Positions 11,570 to 21,094 of a stretch of 64,000 bases of DNA are shown piece after piece. This DNA comes from Kordiimonas marina (lineage in GTDB: Bacteria > Pseudomonadota > Alphaproteobacteria > Sphingomonadales > Kordiimonadaceae). A program made the position numbers and the translations under genes. A model generated the notes under the pieces. It saw only the letters and a list, made by a program, of their open reading frames with translations. It did no database searches and was not told the origin of the DNA. The stretch spans positions 62,001-126,000 of the forward strand of contig NZ_JAINDF010000003.1 in assembly GCF_023006325.1 (NCBI RefSeq), read 5' to 3'. Positions within the stretch are counted from its first letter, which is position 1; every line of letters starts with the position of its first letter.

Positions 11570-12648
11570 TGGACAGCGCAGCCGGGTTACAGAATGTTCC
11601 GGAAGATATACTGCATGGCCTGACGCAGGCCATTGTGCTCGTCGACGCAAATGACCAGATTTCGGGCGTTTATGCCCAGACCGAAGCCATTTTTGAGCGC
11701 AGCCGTGAGGGCCTGATCGGCAGTCCGGTCAGTCAGCTGCGCGGTATCGGCTATGCCGCGGCAGAGCTTGTAAGCCGGTCTCGCGCTGAAGACACGCCAC
11801 TCAACAGCTATGACGTTTCCTGCATGCCGCCCATTGGCGACATAGAGCTTATGGACCTTCACGCTCATCCATATGGGGACGAGGGTGCTGTGCTGCTGTC
11901 AGTCCAGCCACGGCGTATTACTGCGTTCCTTGAGAAACGCGACCATATGGAAGCGGCGGCGCGCTCGGTCGCGGGGCTTGCTTCGATGCTGGCGCATGAG
12001 ATCAAGAACCCACTTTCCGGCATCAGGGGGGCTGCGCAGCTGATGGGCCGCGCACTTGAGGACAAGAAGCTTACCGAGCTTATCTGCAAGGAAGTGGACA
12101 GGATCAAGAATTTGGTCGATGAGCTGGAGACCTTCTCCTCACCGACCGAGCAACAGCTTGAGGCCGTCAATATCCACGAAGTGCTCGATCATGTGCTCAA
12201 TGTTGCCGTGGCCGGGTTTGGCGAGAAATGTAGCTTCCGCCCGCGCTTTGATCCGTCCCTGCCGTCGGTTGAGGGTAATTTCGACCGTCTTATCCAGGTG
12301 TTCCTGAACCTGATCAAGAACGCGGTCGAAGCCGCAGGCCCGGACGCGGACATTTCGGTGACTACGGCTTACCGGCACGGCATCTGGCTTCGGGGCGCGA
12401 ATGGCGAACGCATCCGCCTGCCGATCGAGATCGCGATCCATGACAATGGCCCCGGCATCCCCGATGACCTGAAGGGCCACCTGTTCGACCCGTTTGTCAG
12501 CGGCAAGGAAGGCGGCACCGGGCTTGGCCTCGCGCTTGTCGCCCGCTTTGTCAGCCAGATGGGCGGGACAGTCACCTGTGACAATCATCCGAAGGGCGGG
12601 GCCGTGTTCAAGGTCCAGCTCGCCATGCATGAGGATACGAGACTATGA
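11569..12648 (+). CDS. ntrB: Nitrogen regulation sensor kinase NtrB
   Basis: This 359-residue cytosolic kinase/phosphatase controls NtrC in response to nitrogen status via PII. A PAS-like domain covers about 12-115. The phospho-accepting H143 lies in [12 protein letters not shown], and the ATP-binding domain has N-box [23 protein letters not shown] and [10 protein letters not shown]. There is no membrane segment, as expected for NtrB. It overlaps dusB by one base and ntrC by four, so expression should be coupled. Confidence 0.95.
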   Translation: MDSAAGLQNVPEDILHGLTQAIVLVDANDQISGVYAQTEAIFERSREGLIGSPVSQLRGIGYAAAELVSRSRAEDTPLNSYDVSCMPPIGDIELMDLHAHPYGDEGAVLLSVQPRRITAFLEKRDHMEAAARSVAGLASMLAHEIKNPLSGIRGAAQLMGRALEDKKLTELICKEVDRIKNLVDELETFSSPTEQQLEAVNIHEVLDHVLNVAVAGFGEKCSFRPRFDPSLPSVEGNFDRLIQVFLNLIKNAVEAAGPDADISVTTAYRHGIWLRGANGERIRLPIEIAIHDNGPGIPDDLKGHLFDPFVSGKEGGTGLGLALVARFVSQMGGTVTCDNHPKGGAVFKVQLAMHEDTRL

Positions 12649-14102
12649 CACGCGGTAAGGCCAACATCATTGTCGCAGACGACGATATGGCAATCCGGCT
12701 GGTGGTCGGTGAAGCCCTCCGGCAGGAAGGCTGGATGGTCCTGGAAGCGGATGACATCCCGGAGCTGGAGCGGCTTGTCCGCGGTGGGCAGGGCGATGTC
12801 GTGGTTTCGGACGTTCTGATGCCGTCGGGCAGCGGGCTTGATGTCATGCCGCAGCTGATTGCCGAACGACCGGACCTGCCTTTCATCATCATGAGCGCGC
12901 AGAATACCCTGTCGACAGCAATGGCCGCGACCAATAAGGGCGCATTCGATTACCTGCCAAAACCTTTTGATATTGATGAGTTAGTATCAATAGTTAAGAA
13001 GGCACTTAAGGAAAAGGGTGCCTCTGTAGCCAAGGCAGGTATCAAGGATGAAAATATCCTGATCGGCCGGTCGGCGGCGATGCAGGAAATTTACCGCACC
13101 ATGGCGCGGGTGGTTCAAACCGACCTCACCGTGCTGGTGACCGGCGAAAGCGGCACCGGTAAGGAACTGGTTGCCCGCGCGCTTCATGCCCATGGGCCGC
13201 GTGCCGACAATCCGTTCGTGCCGGTCAATATGGCGGCGATCCCGAAGGAACTCATTGAAAGCGAGCTGTTCGGTCACGAACGCGGCGCGTTTACGGGCGC
13301 TGAAACCCGCACGCTCGGCCGGTTTGGCCAGGCAAAGGGCGGTACGCTGTTCCTGGATGAGATCGGCGATATGCCGCTTGAGGCGCAGACCCGGCTTCTG
13401 CGGGTGTTGCAGGAAGGGGAATACCGCACAGTGGGCGGGCAGTCCTCGATCAAGGCCAACGTCCGCATCATCGCGGCCACCAACCGCAACCTCAAGAATA
13501 TGGTCAAGTCCGGCGATTTCCGGGAAGACCTGTATTTCCGCCTGAATGTGGTGCCGCTGTCGCTGCCGCCGCTTCGGGAGCGCCTCGATGACGTGCCGGA
13601 CCTGGCGGAGCATTTCCTCCAGAAGGCGACGGAATCGGGCTTACCCTACAAGACGCTGACCGAAGGCGCCAAGAAGGTGCTCAAATCCTTCGATTGGCCG
13701 GGTAACGTGCGTGAGCTTGAGAACCTGCTGCAGCGGATTTGCGCGCTTTATGCGGGCAAGGAAATCTCCGGTACCATGGTGAAGGCCGAATTCGACCGCT
13801 CGACGTCCGAGCTGGCGGGCGGGCCGATGAGCATCATGGCGAACGTCACCGGCGGCAACCTCTCGCAGACCGTGCGCCAGCACCTGGACCAGTATTTCGA
13901 CTTCCATGACGACGGCCTGCCGCCGCCCGGTCTTTACCAGCGAATTCTTCGGGAGATCGAACGGCCGCTCATCCAGAAAGTACTGTCGGCAACGGCGGGG
14001 AACCAGGTGAAAGCCGCGGAACTCCTGGGCCTTAACCGCAATACGCTCCGCAAGAAAATCCGCGAACTCGACATCTCCGTTCCGCCGCGCCGCGACAGTT
14101 AA
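12645..14102 (+). CDS. ntrC: Nitrogen regulation response regulator NtrC (sigma-54 activator)
   Basis: This 485-residue activator has a receiver domain with the phosphorylation site D56, an AAA+ domain with Walker A GESGTGKE at 167-174 and the sigma-54-contacting GAFTGA at 214-219, and a C-terminal Fis-type helix-turn-helix ([19 protein letters not shown]). All parts needed for sigma-54 activation are intact. The ATG sits in an ATGA overlap with ntrB. A stretch near 12965-13010 is locally AT-richer but in frame. Confidence 0.96.
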   Translation: MTRGKANIIVADDDMAIRLVVGEALRQEGWMVLEADDIPELERLVRGGQGDVVVSDVLMPSGSGLDVMPQLIAERPDLPFIIMSAQNTLSTAMAATNKGAFDYLPKPFDIDELVSIVKKALKEKGASVAKAGIKDENILIGRSAAMQEIYRTMARVVQTDLTVLVTGESGTGKELVARALHAHGPRADNPFVPVNMAAIPKELIESELFGHERGAFTGAETRTLGRFGQAKGGTLFLDEIGDMPLEAQTRLLRVLQEGEYRTVGGQSSIKANVRIIAATNRNLKNMVKSGDFREDLYFRLNVVPLSLPPLRERLDDVPDLAEHFLQKATESGLPYKTLTEGAKKVLKSFDWPGNVRELENLLQRICALYAGKEISGTMVKAEFDRSTSELAGGPMSIMANVTGGNLSQTVRQHLDQYFDFHDDGLPPPGLYQRILREIERPLIQKVLSATAGNQVKAAELLGLNRNTLRKKIRELDISVPPRRDS

Positions 14103-14170
14103 GCGCAGGCGACAGAAATATCGCATTTTTGAGTGTGATATATCTGGAACAAATGTGACAAATATGCATC

Positions 14171-16516
14171 ATGGTATGCATGTCGGATCAAGACTTGCCT
14201 CAAACGACCCAAATCCCAGGTGGCGCCGGAAACTGGCCCAGCCGCCGTTGGGCCCGTTTTATGCTATGGGCACGGCGCTTCAAGCTTGCCGGACGCCTTG
14301 AAGTCGTCCTCTCGATCCTCGCTGTTATCTCAGCTATTGCGACCTATATCGCCATGTCCCGGAAGGCGGCGCCTTTCGAGGTGACGTCAGGCCGCACCAT
14401 GCGGGCGCTTCTGGCCATCAACCTCGTTCTCCTGCTTGCGCTCGGTGTTGCCATCGGCCGCTGGTTTGTAAAGCTTTGGATGGCGCGGAAGGGCAAGGCG
14501 GCGGGGTCGCGGCTTCAGTCCAAGGTGACGGGCTTCTTCATCGCCATTGCCATCGTGCCGCCGATTATCATGACCGTCTTTTCGGCGCTGTTTCTGGAGT
14601 TCGGGGTGCAAAGCTGGTTCAGCGAAAATGTGCGCTCGACCGTCAATAACTCGCTCGAGGTGGCTGAGGCTTACATGCTGGAGCACCGACGATCGATCGA
14701 GAAGGACATGCAGGCGATTGCCTTCGCCTTCAACCAGCTGACGCCGTTCCAGCAACAGGACAATATGACGCTTCAACAGGTGGCCTATTCGGCGCTCAAT
14801 ACCCGGCTTCTGTCCGAGGTGCTGGTGATCGAGGTGCCGGACCAGGGCGGCGAAGGCACAGTGATCGCGCGGGCGAGCCAGGGCCTGGGGCTGACCACCA
14901 GCCGGATCGAAAACGGCATGATCGAGCGGGTCAAGCGCGACGGCACGCTCGTGGCCTCCAACACGGCGGATAACACCATTGTCGGCATGATCCGCCTGAC
15001 ATCTTTCCTGAGGCCCACGTATCTCTATGTGGCGCGGGACCTGAACCCGCAGGTGCTGAATTATCTGCAGGCCGCGCGTTCCGCCGTGGCGGACTATGCC
15101 AACCTTGAAGGGCAGCGCAGTAACCTGCAGCTCCAGTTCAATGTGGTCTTTATCATCGTCGCCCTTCTGATTCTGCTCGCGGCGATCTGGGTGGGGCTCA
15201 GATTCTCGTCCAAACTGGTCACGCCTTTGTCCGCGCTTGTGGATGCGGCGGACCGTGTGGGGCAGGGTGACCTTGCGGCCCGCGTTCCCAATATGGCCAC
15301 CAGTGACGAGGTCGGTACGCTGAGCCGCGCCTTCAACCGCATGACCGACCAGCTTGCCGGGCACCGGTCGGCGCTGATTGACGCCAACCGCGAACTGGAT
15401 GACCGCCGCCGCTTCCTTGAAGAAGTGCTTGAAGGTGTGTCGGCCGGTGTGATCGGCTTGCACAGTGATGGCCACATCTTCCTGCCCAACCATTCGGCGG
15501 CGACCCTTCTGGGGCTAAACCATGACGATATGATCGACAAGCGGCTGGATGAGGTGGTTCCGGGCTTCAAGCCGATCCTGACCAAGGCGGAAGAATCCGA
15601 CCGCGGTGAAGCCAAGGGTCAGGTACAGGTTGATGTGAACGGTGCCATGCGGACGCTGCTTGTACGGGTGATTGTCGACCGCGCGGGCGGGGAAGGCGGC
15701 TATGTGGTCACCTTCGATGACCTGACCGAACAGCTTGCCGACCAGCGGACCGCCGCCTGGGCTGACGTCGCGCGCCGCATCGCCCACGAAATCAAGAACC
15801 CGCTGACGCCGATCCAGCTATCGGCCGAGCGCCTCAAGCGTAAATATCTCAAGGAAATCACCTCCGACGCGACCGTGTTCAGCCAGTGTACGGACACCAT
15901 CATCCGTCAGGTGGGCGACCTGCGCCGCATGGTGGATGAATTCTCCTCCTTCGCCCGGATGCCGGCGCCGGTGTTCCGCGATACCGATATCGCCGATGTG
16001 CTCAAGCAGGCGGTGTTCCTGCAGGATGTTGCAGCCCCACGCATCAGCTTTACCCCTGAAATGCCTGAGGGGCCCGTGCATCTTCTGTGTGATGGCCGCC
16101 TGATCGGGCAGGCGCTGACCAATATCCTCAAGAATGCCGTGGAATCGGTGGAGGCGCGGGTCGACAAGGACCGCGACCATGAAGCCGACACCATCGAACC
16201 CGGCGCGATCCGGGTCGAGCTCAAGCATGACAAGGATGAAACCGTCATCACCGTTGAGGACAATGGCCTCGGCCTGCCGCCCGACCAGAAGGGCCGTCTG
16301 ATGGAACCCTATGTCACCACCCGCGCCAAGGGCACCGGCCTCGGCCTCGCCATCGTGCGCCGGGTGATGGAAGAACATGGCGGTACCGCCAAGATTTTCG
16401 ACCGGACACCGCTGGGCGCCCGGGCGGTACTGACCTTCAATCATAAAGCGCTCAAAAAACGCGCTGAAAAAGCAACACGACAACAGGACAAGGCCGACGC
16501 ACAAGCGGCCGAATGA
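14171..16516 (+). CDS. ntrY: Membrane sensor histidine kinase NtrY
   Basis: This is a 781-residue membrane kinase, partner of NtrX, linked to nitrogen and redox control in alphaproteobacteria. N-terminal membrane segments lie at about 43-62, 79-98 and 119-142. A long periplasmic region follows, then a further membrane segment near 323-341 and a HAMP domain. A PAS domain, the phosphoacceptor His in [18 protein letters not shown] (about residue 539) and the ATPase core with EDNGLGLPPDQKG come next. An ATG at 14180 (MSDQDLP) is an alternative start; neither has a clear ribosome-binding site. It follows ntrC by 68 bases. Confidence 0.93.
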   Translation: MVCMSDQDLPQTTQIPGGAGNWPSRRWARFMLWARRFKLAGRLEVVLSILAVISAIATYIAMSRKAAPFEVTSGRTMRALLAINLVLLLALGVAIGRWFVKLWMARKGKAAGSRLQSKVTGFFIAIAIVPPIIMTVFSALFLEFGVQSWFSENVRSTVNNSLEVAEAYMLEHRRSIEKDMQAIAFAFNQLTPFQQQDNMTLQQVAYSALNTRLLSEVLVIEVPDQGGEGTVIARASQGLGLTTSRIENGMIERVKRDGTLVASNTADNTIVGMIRLTSFLRPTYLYVARDLNPQVLNYLQAARSAVADYANLEGQRSNLQLQFNVVFIIVALLILLAAIWVGLRFSSKLVTPLSALVDAADRVGQGDLAARVPNMATSDEVGTLSRAFNRMTDQLAGHRSALIDANRELDDRRRFLEEVLEGVSAGVIGLHSDGHIFLPNHSAATLLGLNHDDMIDKRLDEVVPGFKPILTKAEESDRGEAKGQVQVDVNGAMRTLLVRVIVDRAGGEGGYVVTFDDLTEQLADQRTAAWADVARRIAHEIKNPLTPIQLSAERLKRKYLKEITSDATVFSQCTDTIIRQVGDLRRMVDEFSSFARMPAPVFRDTDIADVLKQAVFLQDVAAPRISFTPEMPEGPVHLLCDGRLIGQALTNILKNAVESVEARVDKDRDHEADTIEPGAIRVELKHDKDETVITVEDNGLGLPPDQKGRLMEPYVTTRAKGTGLGLAIVRRVMEEHGGTAKIFDRTPLGARAVLTFNHKALKKRAEKATRQQDKADAQAAE

Positions 16517-16537
16517 TGCTCAAGGAGACTGCCGAAA

Positions 16538-17935
16538 ATGGCACTTGATATTCTGATTATCGACGACGAAGCGGATATCCGCGACCTGATGGCCGGGATT
16601 CTCGACGACGAGGGCTATGCCACGCGCACCGCGCATGACAGCGATAGTGGCCTCGCCGAGATCGAGGCACGCCTGCCGTCCTTGATGGTACTGGATATCT
16701 GGCTTCAGGGCAGCAAGCTCGATGGGCTTGAGATTCTGGAACTGGTGAAGTCGCGTCACCGTGACCTGCCGGTTATCGTGATCAGCGGGCACGGCAATAT
16801 CGAAACCGCTGTCGCCGCGATCAAGAAGGGCGCCTACGACTTTATCGAAAAGCCGTTTGAGGCCGACCATCTGCTCCTGACCGTGCGCCGCGCGACCGAG
16901 GCCGAGCGCCTGCGCCGCGAGAATGAGGAGCTGAAGCGCCGCTCCGCCTATTCGGTGGACATCACTGGCCGCTCGCCCGCCATCAACAGTCTCAGGCAGA
17001 ATATCGAGAAGGTCGCGGCCACCAACAGCCGTGTGCTGATCCATGGTCCTTCGGGCGCGGGCAAGGAAGTCGTCGCCCGGCAGATTCATGCGCGGTCACA
17101 CCGGGTTAGCAACAATTTCATTGTCGTCAGCGCCGCGTCGATGGAGCCGCACCGCATGGAGCAGGAACTGTTCGGCGTTGAGCAGAATGGCGGTGTGGTC
17201 AAGACCGGGCTGTTCGAGCGCGCCCACGGCGGCACACTGTTCATTGATGAAGTGGCGGATATGCCGTTGCCGACCCAGGCGAAAATCCTGCGGGTGCTGA
17301 CCGACCAGGCGTTCGAGCGCGTGGGCGGGAATACCGGCGTGAAGGTGGATGTGCGGGTGATCTCCGCCACCAGCAAGGATTTGCTGAACGAAATTGCTGA
17401 TGGCCGCTTCCGGGAAGACCTCTATCACCGGCTGAATGTGGTGCCGCTCACGATGGCGGCGCTCGCGGACCGGCGTGAGGATATCCCGATCCTGGCGCAA
17501 TATTTCCTCGATGCCCTCGCGGAAGCGACCGGGCGGGCGCGGCTCAGGCTTGCGGAAGATGCGACCGCGGCGCTGCAGGCGTACGACTGGCCCGGCAACG
17601 TGCGCCAGCTCAAGAATATCATCGAGCGCGTCGTGATCATGAGCTCAGACGATATGAACGGCGAGATCAAGGTCGACCACCTGCCGCAGGAGATCAGGAG
17701 CGGTTCTACCGATCTTCTGGGCTCCGGCGGCGACAGTGCGATCATGACCACGCCGCTTCGGGAAGCGCGCGAAGCCTTTGAACGCGAATATCTGAAGGTT
17801 CAGATCAACCGTTTCAGTGGCAATATCTCGCGGACGGCAGCCTTTATCGGTATGGAGCGTTCAGCCCTGCACCGGAAGCTCAAGTCGCTCGGTCTCGCTG
17901 GGGCCGGTACCAGAACGGACGAAGCCGCAGAATAA
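16538..17935 (+). CDS. ntrX: Response regulator NtrX, without a GAFTGA loop
   Basis: This 465-residue NtrC-family regulator has receiver D53 (in LMVLDIWLQG), an AAA+ domain with Walker A GPSGAGKE, Walker B GGTLFIDEVADM, and a C-terminal Fis-type helix (RTAAFIGMERSALHRKLKSLG). At the place where NtrC carries GAFTGA this protein reads FGVEQNGGVVKTGLFERA, so the sigma-54 contact loop is missing. This is known for NtrX and suggests it does not act through sigma-54. The start is preceded by aaggaga. It lies 21 bases after ntrY and 36 bases before trkA. Confidence 0.94.
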   Translation: MALDILIIDDEADIRDLMAGILDDEGYATRTAHDSDSGLAEIEARLPSLMVLDIWLQGSKLDGLEILELVKSRHRDLPVIVISGHGNIETAVAAIKKGAYDFIEKPFEADHLLLTVRRATEAERLRRENEELKRRSAYSVDITGRSPAINSLRQNIEKVAATNSRVLIHGPSGAGKEVVARQIHARSHRVSNNFIVVSAASMEPHRMEQELFGVEQNGGVVKTGLFERAHGGTLFIDEVADMPLPTQAKILRVLTDQAFERVGGNTGVKVDVRVISATSKDLLNEIADGRFREDLYHRLNVVPLTMAALADRREDIPILAQYFLDALAEATGRARLRLAEDATAALQAYDWPGNVRQLKNIIERVVIMSSDDMNGEIKVDHLPQEIRSGSTDLLGSGGDSAIMTTPLREAREAFEREYLKVQINRFSGNISRTAAFIGMERSALHRKLKSLGLAGAGTRTDEAAE

Positions 17936-17971
17936 GCCTCGGCCAGGGGCCGCACGGAAGGGACGACCATC

Positions 17972-19348
17972 ATGAAAGTCATCGTGTGCGGTGCAGGCCA
18001 GGTTGGCTACAATATCGCCAAGCATTTGGCGGATCAGCAGAATGACGTGACGGTGATCGACCGGTCACAGGACCTGATCAACCATCTCAGTGACGCGCTG
18101 GAGGTGCAGGGGATCGTGGGCTATGCCTCCGACCCCGCGGTACTGGAACGTGCGGGAACCGGGGCGGCAGACCTCGTGGTCGCGGTGACCATGTCGGATG
18201 AGGTCAATATGGTCGCGTGCCAGCTTGCGCACTCACTGTTTTCCGTGCCGACCAAGATCGCCCGTATCCGGAACCAGGACTATCTGCGCCCGGCCTGGGC
18301 CGACCTGTTTGCCCGTGACAACCTGCCGATCGATGTCATTATCTCGCCTGAGCTTGAAGCTGCGGCGGCCCTTTATCGCCGCCTGCAGATCCCGGGCGCC
18401 TTCAATATGGTGCCGTTTGTCGACGGCCGGGTGCGCATGATAGGCTTGACGCTTGATGAAACCTGTCCGGTGCTCGACACGCCGCTCAGACAGCTGAGTG
18501 AGCTGTTCCCGACGCTGAACACCACCGTGGCCGCTGTGGTGCGCGGCAAGCGCATCTTTGTGCCTAAGGCAAAAGACGACCTAAGGGCCGGCGATTCGAT
18601 CTATGTCGCGGTGGATACCAGCATGACCGACCGTGCGCTCGCAGTGTTCGGCCATGAAGAAAAGACCGCGCAGCGGATCGTGATTGTGGGCGGTGGCAAT
18701 ATCGGCTTTTTCCTGGCTGATCACCTGGAGCAGGGCGAAGGCGCCAAGGATGTCCGTATCATTGAGTATAATGCGGATCGGGCAAAGCATATCGCTGAAA
18801 AACTCAATAAAACCATGGTGATACAGGGTGATGCTCTCAATCAGGATGTTCTTCTGAGGGCGGAGGTTTCAAAAGCCGATACGGTGGTTTCGGTCGTGGA
18901 CGACGATGAGGTCAATATCCTGGCGTCTCTCCTTGCCAAACAGATGGGCTGCGGCAAGGTGATCACGCTCAGCACAAGCACGGTCTATAATGCGCTCATT
19001 GGCTCGCTCGGCATTGATGTGGCGCTGGACCCGCGTGAGACGACGGTGTCGTCCATCGTGCGCCACATCCGCCGTGGCCGTATCCGCGACCTGTACAGCA
19101 TCTTTGACGGCAAGGCCGAAATCATCGAGGCGGAGGTATTGGCGGGGTCTGAGGTTGCGGGCCGCAAGGTCGGCGCGCTTCGGCTGCATGGGGATGTCAA
19201 ATTCACCATGCTGGTCCGCGATGAGGAAACCATTCTGCCGCAGGCTGACACGGTCCTGGAGGCCGGCGACCGGGTGGTGATCCTGTCGCTTTCAGGCGCT
19301 GTCAAACGTATCGAGCAGCTGTTTTCGGCCAAAGCCGACCTGTTCTGA
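17972..19348 (+). CDS. trkA: Trk potassium uptake regulatory subunit TrkA, copy 1
   Basis: This 458-residue cytosolic subunit gates the TrkH channel. It has two RCK repeats, each with a nucleotide-binding GxGxxG (CGAGQVGYNIAKHL near 7-20; VGGGNIGFFLADHL near 234-247) and a C-terminal RCK_C part. The gene closes the ntrYX operon, a common alphaproteobacterial order. It faces a same-length paralogue across a shared terminator; the two share long near-identical blocks such as SSIVRHIRRGRIRDLYSIFDG. Confidence 0.95.
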   Translation: MKVIVCGAGQVGYNIAKHLADQQNDVTVIDRSQDLINHLSDALEVQGIVGYASDPAVLERAGTGAADLVVAVTMSDEVNMVACQLAHSLFSVPTKIARIRNQDYLRPAWADLFARDNLPIDVIISPELEAAAALYRRLQIPGAFNMVPFVDGRVRMIGLTLDETCPVLDTPLRQLSELFPTLNTTVAAVVRGKRIFVPKAKDDLRAGDSIYVAVDTSMTDRALAVFGHEEKTAQRIVIVGGGNIGFFLADHLEQGEGAKDVRIIEYNADRAKHIAEKLNKTMVIQGDALNQDVLLRAEVSKADTVVSVVDDDEVNILASLLAKQMGCGKVITLSTSTVYNALIGSLGIDVALDPRETTVSSIVRHIRRGRIRDLYSIFDGKAEIIEAEVLAGSEVAGRKVGALRLHGDVKFTMLVRDEETILPQADTVLEAGDRVVILSLSGAVKRIEQLFSAKADLF

Positions 19349-19373
19349 CAGGCTGCTGATTGGGCGGATACGA

Positions 19374-19401
19374 AAAAGGCCGGGTCATCACCCGGCCTTT
19401 T
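19374..19401. terminator. Bidirectional terminator between the two trkA genes
   Basis: A stem GGCCGGGT/ACCCGGCC (19378-19385 and 19390-19397) has a four-base loop. AAAA lies on the left and TTTT on the right, so it works for both converging transcripts. Confidence 0.85.
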
Positions 19402-19421
19402 ATTTATTCGTTATCAATGGC

Positions 19422-20798
19422 TTAGAAGATGTCCGCGCGGGCGGAGAAGAGCTGTTCGATCTTCTTCACGGAATCGGTCAGCGCCAGCACGACAACACGG
19501 TCGCCGTCTTTGAGGATGGTGCTGGATTGCGGCACCAAGGTTTCTTCCTCACGCAGGATCATGCAGAATTTTGCCTCGCCGCCCAGATGGAGCGCGCCCA
19601 GTTCCTTGCCGGCGACTTCCGAGCCCGAAAGCACTTCGGCTTCGATGATTTCGGCTTTGCCGTCAAAGATGCTGTAGAGATCCCGAATGCGGCCGCGGCG
19701 GATGTGGCGGACGATCGAGGATACCGAGGTTTCCTTCGGGTCGAGCGCGACATCGATACCAAGCGAACTGATCAGGCATTTATAGATCGAGTTGTTCACC
19801 AGCGTGATAACCCGGCCGCAGCCCTGGCGCTTGGCCAACAGCGACGACAGGATGTTCACCTCGTCATCGTCGGCGACGGCGACGACGGTATCGGCAAGCC
19901 CGGCCGAGGCCTCGGTCAGGATATCCTGGTCAAGTGCGTCGCCGTTGATGACAACCGATTTGCTGAGCTTTTCAGCCACAAGGGCGGCCCGGTCACGGTT
20001 GATCTCGATAATCTTGATGTTGCTCATGCCGCTGTCGCGCTCGAGATACTGGCCGAGGAACAGGCCGACGTTGCCGCCGCCGATGATCAGGATGCGCTGG
20101 GCTTCCTTCTCCTCATAGCCGAAGGCGGACATGGTGCGGGATGTGGTCTCCGAGTCACTGGCGACATAGACGGTGTCACCGGCCTGAAGCTGGTCATCCC
20201 GGCCCGGCACGAACAGTTTTTCGCCCCGAAGCACGGCAGCCACCACGGCGCGCAGGTTCGGGAACAGTTCGGTCAATTGGTGAAGCGGTGTATCCACCAC
20301 GGGGCAGGTTTCGGTGATGTTGAGGCCAAGCATATTGATACGGCTGTCGGCGAACGGCACCATGTTGAAGGCGCCGGGCACGCGCAGACGGCGGTAAAGT
20401 GCCTTGGCGACTTCGCGTTCGGGCGAGATCACCACGTCGATCGGCAGGTGATCGCGCGAGAAAAGGTCGGCCCATTTGGGCTTCTGGTAGGTCTGGTTCC
20501 GGATACGGGCGATCTTGATCGGCACGGAAAACAGCGAATGCGCCACCTGGCAGGCGACCATATTGACTTCGTCCGAGTTGGTGACGGCGACCAATAGGTC
20601 CGCGTCTGCCGCTCCGGCGCGGTCGAGCACATCGGGGCTGGCACCGTGTCCGACGATCGCCTGAAGCTCCAGTTTATCGCTGATCTGGGCGACGAGGCTG
20701 GGTGATTGGTCAATCACCGTGACGTCATGTTGTTGATCGGCCAAATGCTGGGCAATGTTAAAGCCAACCTGGCCAGCACCGCAGACGATGATCTTCAT
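19422..20798 (-). CDS. trkA: Trk potassium uptake regulatory subunit TrkA, copy 2
   Basis: This second complete TrkA is also 458 residues from the ATG at 20798, with both GxGxxG motifs (CGAGQVGFNIAQHL and IGGGNVGLFLGQYL). The start is chosen for alignment with copy 1 and the aaggaag upstream; an in-frame start at 20831 only adds 11 residues. It is divergent from trkH (gap about 296 bases), so the natural pairing is trkA2-trkH, with trkA1 belonging to the ntr operon. Copies differ throughout, so this is an old duplication or an independent acquisition. Confidence 0.93.
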   Translation of the reverse strand: MKIIVCGAGQVGFNIAQHLADQQHDVTVIDQSPSLVAQISDKLELQAIVGHGASPDVLDRAGAADADLLVAVTNSDEVNMVACQVAHSLFSVPIKIARIRNQTYQKPKWADLFSRDHLPIDVVISPEREVAKALYRRLRVPGAFNMVPFADSRINMLGLNITETCPVVDTPLHQLTELFPNLRAVVAAVLRGEKLFVPGRDDQLQAGDTVYVASDSETTSRTMSAFGYEEKEAQRILIIGGGNVGLFLGQYLERDSGMSNIKIIEINRDRAALVAEKLSKSVVINGDALDQDILTEASAGLADTVVAVADDDEVNILSSLLAKRQGCGRVITLVNNSIYKCLISSLGIDVALDPKETSVSSIVRHIRRGRIRDLYSIFDGKAEIIEAEVLSGSEVAGKELGALHLGGEAKFCMILREEETLVPQSSTILKDGDRVVVLALTDSVKKIEQLFSARADIF

Positions 20799-21094
20799 GG
20801 TACGCACTTCCTTGGTCGTTGATCGGTACACAACCCCTGGGGGTTCGTGTGCCTTTCCACCGGTTCTATTCCCGGCACCGCCCTGACCGAATAAGCTTTT
20901 TTCATCAAGCCATTCGAGACAAGAGGCGATAAGCCCTTAGCGCAACTTGAGGCTTTTGAAAAGCTATTAGCGGCAGGGGAAGCTTCATAGGCTGGTCCAT
21001 ACAGCCTTGACGAAAGGCCAAAAACCGCCTTAGCGTGCGCCACCTTTAATTGCGAAGAAGGCGGATGGCCTGAGGCCGTCAGCCCGGATTGACG

